Assembly (NCBI GenBank): GCA_900552565.1 | Contig: USAK01000021.1 | Coordinates: forward strand, 1 to 32,335 | DNA length: 32,335 nt | DNA from: an uncultured Selenomonas sp. | GTDB taxonomy: Bacteria; Bacillota; Negativicutes; Selenomonadales; Selenomonadaceae | Reading direction: 5' to 3' | Part shown: positions 24,959 to 30,913 of the stretch, one piece after another | Layout of the letters: each line of letters begins with the position of its first letter | How positions within the stretch are numbered: position 1 is the stretch's first letter | Notes under the pieces: generated by a model | The model's input: the letters and a program-made list of their open reading frames with translations, nothing else | Database searches by the model: none | Told to the model about the DNA's origin: nothing | Made by a program: the position numbers and the translations under genes

Positions 24959-24979
24959 TTCATCTAAAAAAAAGATGAA
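24959..24979. promoter_or_regulatory. Operator-like inverted repeat in the lctP leader
   Basis: TTCATCT (24959-24965) and AGATGAA (24973-24979) are perfect inverted half-sites separated by seven A residues. They lie immediately downstream of the predicted lctP start site, a position suited to repression. A related TTTCATCTTTTG occurs at about 25035-25046. Confidence 0.45.
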
Positions 24980-24989
24980 CGGATAACTT

Positions 24990-25019
24990 ATTATATAGAC
25001 AGCTTCTATGGAAAGTCAA
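24990..25019 (-). promoter_or_regulatory. Sigma-A promoter for lctP
   Basis: On the minus strand TTGACT (25019-25014), an 18-bp spacer and TATAAT (24995-24990) point toward lctP, with transcription starting near 24983. Confidence 0.75.
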
Positions 25020-25070
25020 TGCATAAAATAAGGGTTTCATCTTTTGAATAGTGAGAATATTCATATGTGG

Positions 25071-25115
25071 CAAAGCAAAGAAAAACCCCCATTGCTGGAG
25101 GTCTTCTTTGCTTTG
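25071..25115 (-). terminator. Terminator after ilvA, inside a longer stem
   Basis: On the minus strand ACCTCC pairs with GGGGGT across an AGCAAT loop and is followed by TTTTTCTTT, a standard terminator. Around it, CAAAGCAAAGAA (25071-25082) and TTCTTTGCTTTG (25104-25115) form a perfect 12-bp outer dyad that would compete with, or enclose, the terminator. Confidence 0.75.
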
Positions 25116-25144
25116 TTTTCTAGGGACTTTTAAGAATCTAAGCC

Positions 25145-26416
25145 TCAGTAAATCTTCTGAATCTCATAGCCATTCTTGTTCAGCGCTTCGACGATATGCT
25201 GGATGTGCTGTTCGTTGTGCGTTTCTACCGTGACCGTCAGGACGACCTTCTTGAAGCTGTCCGTGACTTTTGTCTGGTCGTGGTCAAGCTTGATGACATT
25301 GGCATTTTCCTCAGCGAGGATACGCGAGACGTTGAGGAGCTGGCCCGGCTTATCTGGCAGCTGTACGGCGAAGCAGAAGACGCGGCCGCGGGCAATCAGG
25401 GCCTTGTCGATGAGTGCCGAAATCGTCGAGATATCGATATTGCCGCCCGAGACGATAGAGACGACTTTCTTGCCCGTGAACGGCAGCTTGGAAAGAGCCG
25501 CGAGGGAAAGAACGCCGGCGCCCTCAGCGACGAGCTTATGCTTTTCAATCAGGGAGAGCAGCGCGTTCATGATGTCGATTTCCGAGACCGTGATGATATC
25601 ATCGAGGTATTTCCTGCAGAATTCAAATGTCAGCGTACCTGCTGTCTTGACGGCGCAGCCATCGGCGACCGTATCTGCGGTCGGTAGCGTCACGACCTTG
25701 CCGGCGGCGAGCGCTGCTTTCATGCAGGCAGCATTTTCCGGTTCAACGCCGATGACTTTGACATTTGGGTTGACGAGCTTGGTCGCGAGGGCAACGCCGG
25801 AAGCGAAGCCGCCGCCGCCAATCGGGCAGAGGATGGCATCGACGTCTTTGAGGGCGTCGATGATTTCCAGGGCCGTCGTGCCCTGGCCGAGGAGGACCTG
25901 CAAATCATTGAACGGATGGATGTAGACATAGCCGTACTTTTTCTGGAGCTCGAGGCTGTGGGCATAGGCATCATCAAAGCCATCGCCGTAGAGCACGACC
26001 TCGGCGCCGAGGGCACGCGTGCCTTCGACCTTGAGGATTGGCGTCGTCGCCGGCATGCAGATGACAGCCTTGACGCCGAGTTTCTGTGCGGCGTAGGCAA
26101 CACCCTGGGCATGGTTGCCGGCCGAAGCCGTGATAACGCCTTTGGCGCGTTCTTCCGGCGTCAGCTGGCTGATTTTATTGTAGGCGCCGCGAAGCTTGAA
26201 GGCACCGGTATGCTGAAGATTTTCTGGTTTGAGATAGACGTCGTTGTGGCAGAGCTCGGAAAAATAATCACTGTGGATGAGTCTTGTCTTGCGTGCTACG
26301 CCCTCGAGCTGCTTCGCAGCGCGGTAAACGTCAGCAATTGTTGTGCTCTCGACAATTGCTTTATTCGAACGCTCCGCAGCAGCGGCTTTCTCAGATGATT
26401 TTTTTTCTTCTGGCAT
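25145..26416 (-). CDS. ilvA: Threonine dehydratase (threonine ammonia-lyase) with ACT domain
   Basis: A 423-residue PLP enzyme deaminating threonine to 2-oxobutyrate, either for isoleucine synthesis or threonine breakdown. KPENLQHTGAFKLRGAYN holds the PLP lysine; ITASAGNHAQGVAYAA and the Gly-rich CPIGGGGFASG loop follow. Residues about 345-423 form one ACT-like domain (AVQLPDKPGQLLNVSRIL), the architecture of the roughly 400-residue catabolic/biosynthetic type. A Lys/Ala/Glu-rich 25-residue N-terminal extension is unusual. ATG 26416 is supported by AAAGGAGG; an earlier frame start at 26491 lacks such a site. I see no T-box leader. Confidence 0.93.
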   Translation of the reverse strand: MPEEKKSSEKAAAAERSNKAIVESTTIADVYRAAKQLEGVARKTRLIHSDYFSELCHNDVYLKPENLQHTGAFKLRGAYNKISQLTPEERAKGVITASAGNHAQGVAYAAQKLGVKAVICMPATTPILKVEGTRALGAEVVLYGDGFDDAYAHSLELQKKYGYVYIHPFNDLQVLLGQGTTALEIIDALKDVDAILCPIGGGGFASGVALATKLVNPNVKVIGVEPENAACMKAALAAGKVVTLPTADTVADGCAVKTAGTLTFEFCRKYLDDIITVSEIDIMNALLSLIEKHKLVAEGAGVLSLAALSKLPFTGKKVVSIVSGGNIDISTISALIDKALIARGRVFCFAVQLPDKPGQLLNVSRILAEENANVIKLDHDQTKVTDSFKKVVLTVTVETHNEQHIQHIVEALNKNGYEIQKIY

Positions 26417-26472
26417 ATTTGGTTCCTCCTTTGATTTTCGCGATATTTCCCATATTTTATCCAGTTTATACC

Positions 26473-26514
26473 CTGTCTCTGAAAAAGTCAATTACAACTT
26501 TACAACTGTCTCTG
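26473..26514 (-). promoter_or_regulatory. ilvA promoter region with two direct repeats
   Basis: On the minus strand TTGACT followed 17 bases later by TAAACT (or TATAAA at 15) is the likely promoter. Two copies of CAGAGACAG preceded by a T-run lie at 26514-26506 and 26481-26473, exactly 33 bp apart: one upstream of the -35 and one in the spacer. They look like regulator sites. The rest of the 26417-26623 gap holds nothing else I can name. Confidence 0.5.
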
Positions 26515-26623
26515 GAAAAAATTATGGGAAAAGAAACAGAAGTTTTTGGAGAATTTAGAGGAATTTGCCCATGTGTTCGCGAATTATACCACATGAAAGA
26601 AATACTACGGGAGGGATTTTTGT

Positions 26624-27070
26624 ATGGAAAGGTTGGCTCGTATCCTGGTTCCGGTTGACGGATCCGGTGCTTCCGACCAGGCCGTGCGTTTTGCCGCGAT
26701 TCTGGCAGATGCAACAGGTGCTTCTGTTGACATCCTGCATGTATCTTATTTTGACAGCAGTACAGATGCGGATGACGTGTCGTGGCTGCCGGAAAGCGTG
26801 GCAGGTCCCATAGGACCCGAAGCTGAGAAAATCCTGGAGCAGGCAAAGCGGCTCATTCCCAAGGCCGTGCTCTTTGAGGCGCATCACCGCATTGGCAGTC
26901 CGGCGGAAACCATTCTTGACTTTGCCGAGGAAAGGCACAGCGGGATGATTGTCATCGGCAGCCGGCGCATGGATGCTCTCCATGCAGCTCTGCTCGGAAG
27001 TGTCAGCACAGAGGTTCTGTACGAGGCGAAATGCCCCGTGACCGTAGTCAAAGAAAATCCTCATCCGTAA
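26624..27070 (+). CDS. Universal stress protein UspA family (degenerate nucleotide motif)
   Basis: A 148-residue UspA-fold cytoplasmic protein. ILVPVDGSGASDQAVRFA at the N-terminus and IVIGSRR...LLGSVSTEVL...CPVTVVK at the C-terminus are the family core. The ATP-binding pattern G-x2-G-x9-G-S/T reads GSRRMDALHAALLGS, with Arg replacing the second glycine, so nucleotide binding may be altered or lost. An acidic insert (about residues 45-65) also sets it apart from its neighbour. GGGAGGG lies upstream of ATG 26624. It is followed after 27 bases by a second UspA gene, and the two may form heterodimers (inference). Confidence 0.9.
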   Translation: MERLARILVPVDGSGASDQAVRFAAILADATGASVDILHVSYFDSSTDADDVSWLPESVAGPIGPEAEKILEQAKRLIPKAVLFEAHHRIGSPAETILDFAEERHSGMIVIGSRRMDALHAALLGSVSTEVLYEAKCPVTVVKENPHP

Positions 27071-27097
27071 TGGATATCATGTTAAGGGGGTAATACT

Positions 27098-27514
27098 ATG
27101 ATGAAGAATATCCTGGTACCGGTCGATGGCTCGGAAGGTTCGGATCGTGCCGTAACGGAAGCGATTTCCCTCGCTGAGGCATGCGATGCAAAGCTCAATT
27201 TCCTCTATGTTGCCAACATCAATCAGCTGGCCATCAATGCCTGCCTGTCGGATGCCATTCTTGAGGCTGTCACGAAAGCCGGCAACGTTGTCCTCGACCG
27301 TGCGATGGAGATGGTTCCGTCGGGCATCGAGAAAGAAGCATTCTCGGAGACTGGTTCGCCTGCCGTCGTCATTCTCGACTTTGCGACGAGCAATGACATG
27401 GACCTCATCGTCATGGGCAGCCGCGGCCTCGGCGTCGTCAAGGGCGTGCTGCTCGGCAGCGTCAGCCAGTACATCGTCGAACAGTCGAAGTGCCCAGTAC
27501 TCGTAGTGAAATAA
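27098..27514 (+). CDS. Universal stress protein UspA family (ATP-binding type)
   Basis: A 138-residue UspA-fold protein with an intact ATP-binding motif, GSRGLGVVKGVLLGS, and the usual KNILVPVDGSEGSDRAV start and CPVLVVK end. AAGGGGG lies 7 bases before ATG 27098; ATG 27101 immediately after is an alternative start. It is co-transcribed with the upstream UspA gene and closed by a strong hairpin. Such proteins bind ATP and respond to starvation or stress, but the specific role is unknown. Confidence 0.93.
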   Translation: MMKNILVPVDGSEGSDRAVTEAISLAEACDAKLNFLYVANINQLAINACLSDAILEAVTKAGNVVLDRAMEMVPSGIEKEAFSETGSPAVVILDFATSNDMDLIVMGSRGLGVVKGVLLGSVSQYIVEQSKCPVLVVK

Positions 27515-27547
27515 AATACCGCGATTCGTGTTCGTGGCAACAAGACG

Positions 27548-27597
27548 GGAAAGGGCTGTCCAACGCTCCGCTTATGGACAGCCCTTTCCTCTTTTTC
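27548..27597 (+). terminator. Terminator hairpin after the usp pair
   Basis: A perfect 15-bp stem, GGAAAGGGCTGTCCA (27548-27562) and TGGACAGCCCTTTCC (27575-27589), has a 12-base loop and a TCTTTTTC tail. The loop carries the ACGCTCCGCTTA motif discussed in the findings. Confidence 0.9.
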
Positions 27598-27636
27598 GCG
27601 GCAGGAATGAGGAAGCTGTGAATAAACGGCAGTGAG

Positions 27637-27704
27637 TCAAAAAAGAGGTATCCATAAGCGCAGCTTCAGCCTGCTGCGCGGAGCGTTGGATACCTCTTTT
27701 TTGA
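27637..27704. terminator. Second, bidirectional hairpin between usp and nrdG
   Basis: A perfect 18-bp stem, TCAAAAAAGAGGTATCCA (27637-27654) and TGGATACCTCTTTTTTGA (27687-27704), encloses a smaller dyad (GCGCAG...CTGCGC). Its T-runs suit transcripts from either side. Part of the loop is the reverse complement of the first hairpin's loop, interrupted by about 18 extra bases. Confidence 0.85.
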
Positions 27705-27728
27705 TGTCTTCCAGAGATGAGATGTGTT

Positions 27729-28253
27729 TTAATCATTATAGAGCAGCACAATCTGTCCTTTTTGGCGGGTGGCGTTCATGTCGATGACGCGCTGGTTGGA
27801 GGAGCCGCGGAAATGCAGTGTGAGGTCGCGGAGCTCTTCTACGTATTCGCCGTCGACGAGGACGTCGACTTCATTTAAGAGCGCATCGGTCGCTTGGTCG
27901 TGACGGGCCTGCAGTTCTTCGAGCGTGAAGCCGGAGTAGCTCCAGAGGTCGAGACCTGCGGCGTGGATTTTCTTGGCGAGGCGGGCGAGCGGGGCGCACT
28001 GCAGGAAAGGTTCGCCGCCGCTGAACGTCACGCCCGTGAGCAGGGGATTGCTCTGGATTTGCTGCATGAGGCCGTCAATTGTCTCGATATGGCCGCCGTC
28101 CAACGGCTGCGTCTCAGGATTCTGGCAGTTGAAGCAGCGGCGCGGACAGCCCTGCACGAAAATCGTGAAGCGGAAGCCATCGCCGTCGACGATGGAATCT
28201 TCTACGACACCGGCAACACGCAGGGTGTCTTCAGAGTTAGACTGTTCTGGCAT
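27729..28253 (-). CDS. nrdG: Anaerobic ribonucleotide reductase activating protein NrdG
   Basis: A 174-residue radical-SAM activase that installs the glycyl radical on the class III ribonucleotide reductase NrdD. The [4Fe-4S] motif C-x3-C-x2-C is seen in GCPRRCFNCQNPETQ, followed by the GVTFSGGEPFLQ SAM-binding stretch and DLWSYSGF. ATG 28253 has AAGGAAG 7 bases upstream; an in-frame start at 28334 would run through a terminator and is rejected. No full-length nrdD is in the window. The neighbour upstream is a 94-residue NrdD-tail-like gene, separated by a terminator that may attenuate nrdG. Confidence 0.93.
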   Translation of the reverse strand: MPEQSNSEDTLRVAGVVEDSIVDGDGFRFTIFVQGCPRRCFNCQNPETQPLDGGHIETIDGLMQQIQSNPLLTGVTFSGGEPFLQCAPLARLAKKIHAAGLDLWSYSGFTLEELQARHDQATDALLNEVDVLVDGEYVEELRDLTLHFRGSSNQRVIDMNATRQKGQIVLLYND

Positions 28254-28291
28254 AGCAAATCTTCCTTTCGGATTTGGTAAAGCAAACAAGA

Positions 28292-28325
28292 AAAAGCCGC
28301 TGCCGGGGGGATGGCAGCGGCTTTT
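28292..28325 (-). terminator. Terminator between the NrdD-tail-like gene and nrdG
   Basis: A perfect 13-bp stem, AAAAGCCGCTGCC (28292-28304) and GGCAGCGGCTTTT (28313-28325), has an 8-base loop; on the minus strand it is followed by TCTTGTTT. Confidence 0.85.
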
Positions 28326-28349
28326 GGAGTTCATTCAATCTCAGTGCAC

Positions 28350-28634
28350 TCAGTGCAGGCCGTGCTTGACGCGGTCGTGCTCTTCGGCACGCTTGGCATC
28401 ATTCCAACGGTCGATGGTACCGACTAGATAGCCCGTGATGCGGCGGATGCGTTCGAATTTCTGCGGCTGGAGCTCGTAGCGGATATCAACCTGGCCGTCT
28501 TTTGTGGCGGAGAGGTTCAGACTGTTGACTTTTTCCTTCGTCTGCTGCTCAACATAGTCGATATAATTGACGATTTCCTGCTCGGAGATATCGTTGATTC
28601 CATTTACTTTGACATCAATGCCGTTTACTACCAT
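28350..28634 (-). CDS. Small protein with NrdD-like C-terminal tail
   Basis: A 94-residue protein. Residues about 1-60 (with an early DISEQEIVNYIDYVEQQTKEK stretch) form an alpha/beta-looking domain I do not recognise. Residues about 62-93 (RIRRITGYLVGTIDRW, then KRAEEHDRVKH) resemble the extreme C-terminal tail of class III ribonucleotide reductases, which carries GYL and a terminal RVKH, but without zinc-binding cysteines. It is followed by nrdG and preceded by a promoter overlapped by two NrdR-box-like sites, tying it to deoxynucleotide metabolism. The ribosome site is weak (GGGTGA, 6 bases before ATG 28634). It could be a stand-alone RNR accessory or decoy protein. Function is not established from the sequence. 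Confidence 0.75.
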   Translation of the reverse strand: MVVNGIDVKVNGINDISEQEIVNYIDYVEQQTKEKVNSLNLSATKDGQVDIRYELQPQKFERIRRITGYLVGTIDRWNDAKRAEEHDRVKHGLH

Positions 28635-28738
28635 CTGGGGTCACCCGTCCTTATCGTATTGAAATATCTAATATTCTTTCTACAATCTGTATGTTTAAGC
28701 ATCTTTTTCGATAGGCCTTATCTCAAGTGCTTGCGTCA

Positions 28739-28768
28739 ATTATACAATATATATTGCTTAAGAGTCAA
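28739..28768 (-). promoter_or_regulatory. Sigma-A promoter for the NrdD-tail-like gene
   Basis: On the minus strand TTGACT (28768-28763), an 18-bp spacer and TATAAT (28744-28739) give a good vegetative promoter with a start near 28732 and a leader of about 97 bases. Confidence 0.78.
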
Positions 28769-28789
28769 GGCACCCACTATATATAGTTT
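28743..28789. promoter_or_regulatory. Tandem NrdR-box-like operators
   Basis: CAATATATATTG (28745-28756) and ACTATATATAGT (28776-28787) are perfect palindromes. As 16-bp boxes (28743-28758 and 28774-28789) they are separated by 15 bp, 31 bp centre to centre, which is the spacing known for NrdR boxes (consensus like ACACTATATATAGTGT). They overlap the promoter spacer and the upstream edge of the -35, as expected for repression. Confidence 0.75.
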
Positions 28790-28803
28790 TCTGACAGTTT
28801 CAC

Positions 28804-29030
28804 TTATCCACAAGAATTTTTAAATTAATATGCATTAAATAAATTTATATTCATATTGACAAATCGGGGAGATATCATGCAGTCCCCATTTATCAGGCGG
28901 TTATGGCGTGAATAGAAAAAGCGAATGAATAAAGATTCTCCATAATAAACTTATCCACAGAAAGCGAGGGATAACTCACCGGCTTTCTGTGGATAAGCAG
29001 GCACAATATGTAGTTGCTGAGTTATCCACA
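28804..29030. promoter_or_regulatory. Cluster of four perfect DnaA boxes with an AT-rich block
   Basis: TTATCCACA occurs at 28804-28812, 28951-28959 and 29022-29030 on the plus strand and at 28988-28996 on the minus strand. Between the first and second, 28813-28860 is very AT-rich (about 85% by eye). Two boxes face each other inside a perfect 16-bp inverted repeat (28950-28965 and 28982-28997). No dnaA, dnaN or other replication gene is adjacent. This accounts for most of the 402-base gap between the nrd-like gene and mscS. Confidence 0.8.
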
Positions 29031-29036
29031 GCCCCT

Positions 29037-30104
29037 TTATCTGGGATTGTGTTCCTCAGGCTGCAGGACTGTACGCGTCGGATAGGGAATGTCAATGCCC
29101 TCCTGACGATAGCGGCGTGTCAGGGCCTTGATAAATTCGTGCTTTAAGAGGAATTGATGCTCGAAATAGCTGGAATGGAGCACGACGTTGAAGTCGATGC
29201 TCGATTCGCCAAACGTATGGAAGCGCACGGCAGGTTCCATCTTGACATCCTTGTCGATGCGCGCCATGACTTCACGTGCCACTTCGAGGGTCACGCGCTC
29301 GACTTGGTCGAGGTCGCTGTCATATGAGACGCCGACGGGGATGCTGATGACGATATCTTTATGCGGCATGCTATAGTTCGTGATATTCGACGAGGCGATT
29401 TTCTGGTTTGGGATGACAATCATATTGCCGCCGCCAGCAGGCACGATGGTCGTGAAACGCCACGTGATATCAGTGACGCGGCCTTCTTCGCCCGTGCTGA
29501 GCTTGATGTAGTCGTCAAGGCGCACCTGCTTTGAGAGAATCAGGTGGAGCCCTGAAAAGATATTCGCGAGCGTCTCCTGCAGAGCGAGGGCGACGGCCAT
29601 ACCACCAACACCCATGGCAGTGAGGATAGGGGCAATGGAGATGCCGTAATACTGCAGGATGACGAGGATGCCCATCGCGTAGATGATGACATTGAGGATG
29701 GTGTTCAGAAGGGTCGTCTTTGGCAGTTTCTCGCCGGAATGCTCGATGTGTAGCGAGATGAAGCCATTGATGGTGCGGGCGGCAACGCGCGTGATGGAAA
29801 GCACGATGACCGTGAAGAGGATGTAGGAGAACAGGCGTGTCAGCGGCTCGATGATGTCAATCGTATTGACAATCCAGTAGAGGCCGACGACGAGGCACAG
29901 GGAAATCGGCACACCGCGCAGGGCATTGATGAAGATGTAAAACCACGAGCTTTCGTCAATGTTCAGATGGTTTTCGATGCGGCGGTTGATGAGCTTATTG
30001 AGCATGATGCCGATGGTCAGGGATGCGATGAGGATACAGGCTGGCACGAGCAGCATCTCCATCAGATGCGTCCAGTCAATCCAGGCAAGCCATTCGGGAA
30101 ACAT
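29037..30104 (-). CDS. MscS-family small-conductance mechanosensitive channel
   Basis: A 355-residue inner-membrane channel of the MscS/YbdG type. Several N-terminal membrane segments (about residues 15-35, 60-85, 90-115, 135-160) lead to the pore helix region MGVGGMAVALALQETLANIFSG. The beta domain follows (VRLDDYIKL, EGRVTDITWRFTTI, VVIPN-type IVIPNQKIASSNITNYS) and then a C-terminal alpha/beta domain. AAAGGAGG lies upstream of ATG 30104. The gene is divergent from a GNAT gene, and its stop adjoins the DnaA-box region. Confidence 0.93.
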   Translation of the reverse strand: MFPEWLAWIDWTHLMEMLLVPACILIASLTIGIMLNKLINRRIENHLNIDESSWFYIFINALRGVPISLCLVVGLYWIVNTIDIIEPLTRLFSYILFTVIVLSITRVAARTINGFISLHIEHSGEKLPKTTLLNTILNVIIYAMGILVILQYYGISIAPILTAMGVGGMAVALALQETLANIFSGLHLILSKQVRLDDYIKLSTGEEGRVTDITWRFTTIVPAGGGNMIVIPNQKIASSNITNYSMPHKDIVISIPVGVSYDSDLDQVERVTLEVAREVMARIDKDVKMEPAVRFHTFGESSIDFNVVLHSSYFEHQFLLKHEFIKALTRRYRQEGIDIPYPTRTVLQPEEHNPR

Positions 30105-30167
30105 GGAAAAACCTCCTTTTGCTTTGTTATGTTTTTGCTGCTTGGCTGCAAAGCGTGAAGAAATGCC

Positions 30168-30220
30168 TTGAAGTCTAAAGCATATTCATTATACTATAGT
30201 ATAGACAAAAGAAAAGTCAA
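30168..30220. promoter_or_regulatory. Divergent mscS/GNAT promoter region with a 14-bp palindrome
   Basis: TATACTATAGTATA (30190-30203) is a perfect palindrome. Rightward, TTGAAG (30168-30173) and TATACT (30190-30195) are 16 bp apart; leftward, TTGACT (30220-30215) and TATAGT are also 16 bp apart. The two -10 boxes therefore overlap in the palindrome. Confidence 0.55.
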
Positions 30221-30275
30221 AAATGATAAAAAGCTTAAAAGCTTAGAAGTTTACCATGACAAAGGAGTGTTTCTC

Positions 30276-30812
30276 ATGGCAGAAATCCTGCATGTCGGCC
30301 GCCGCCTCGAACTGCGCAAGGCCACGAAAGAAGACCTCGACTTCATCATGAAGCTGGAATACGACCCCGAAAATCTCAAGTTCATCGTGCCGTTTGACCG
30401 CGATTTCCATACGAAAATCATCGAAGAGGGCAAAGCGGCCATGGATGTCATCGTTGAGGAGATTGACACGAAGGAGCCAGTCGGCTATCTGCTCATCAAC
30501 GGCCTGACGACGCCGGCGAAGGAACTCGAGTGGACGCACGTCATCATCGACAAGAAAGGCAAGGGCTATGGCCATGAAGCCATGAAGCTCCTGAAAGCCT
30601 GGGGCTTTGATGACCTCAAGTTCCACCGCGCCTGGCTGGACTGCAAGGACTACAACGCGCGTGCCCTGCATCTCTATGAATCCGAGGGCATGCAGCGCGA
30701 GGGCCTGATTCGTGAGACCATCCTGACGAACGGTGTCTATGAGAATCTTGTCATCCTCGGCATTCTCGACCGTGAGTATCAGGCACGCAAGGAGCAGGGT
30801 CTGGAACTTTGA
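30276..30812 (+). CDS. GNAT-family N-acetyltransferase (RimJ/RimL-like)
   Basis: A 178-residue GNAT acetyltransferase. LELRKATKEDLDFIMKLE at the N-terminus, the acetyl-CoA loop IIDKKGKGYGHEAMKLLKAW (Q/R-x2-G-x-G/A pattern as KGKGYG), and a closing NARALHLYESEGMQREGLIRE segment are typical of the RimJ/RimL group, which acetylate protein N-termini or small amines. ATG 30276 has AAGGAG 8 bases upstream; the frame is open further upstream but without a ribosome site. It is divergent from mscS. The substrate is unknown. Confidence 0.9.
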   Translation: MAEILHVGRRLELRKATKEDLDFIMKLEYDPENLKFIVPFDRDFHTKIIEEGKAAMDVIVEEIDTKEPVGYLLINGLTTPAKELEWTHVIIDKKGKGYGHEAMKLLKAWGFDDLKFHRAWLDCKDYNARALHLYESEGMQREGLIRETILTNGVYENLVILGILDREYQARKEQGLEL

Positions 30813-30840
30813 GTTGTTTGTCCTGTGATGGACAAGAATG

Positions 30841-30890
30841 AAAACGGACTGCCGCAGCAGATGTTTCTCCTGCGGCAGTCCGTTTTGTGT
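30841..30890. terminator. Bidirectional terminator between the GNAT gene and treR
   Basis: A perfect 17-bp stem, AAAACGGACTGCCGCAG (30841-30857) and CTGCGGCAGTCCGTTTT (30870-30886), has a 12-base loop and lies between converging genes. Confidence 0.9.
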
Positions 30891-30913
30891 TTTCAGCAAA
30901 ATTTACACGAAAT

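Noticed and set aside
26417..26623. T-box or amino-acid leader for ilvA
   Set aside because: The ATG is close to the promoter, leaving too little leader, and no T-box sequence or leader peptide was found.
27601..27640. Small gene between the twin hairpins
   Set aside because: No start codon with a ribosome site and no room for a coding frame; the interval only links two hairpins.
28251..28334. N-terminal extension of NrdG to an upstream in-frame start
   Set aside because: It would translate through a perfect terminator hairpin (28292-28325); ATG 28253 has a good ribosome site.
28635..29036. Firm annotation as the chromosomal oriC
   Set aside because: DnaA boxes and AT-rich DNA fit, but there is no dnaA/dnaN, gene direction does not switch here, and a regulated nrd-type promoter is an equally good explanation, so it is kept as a hypothesis.
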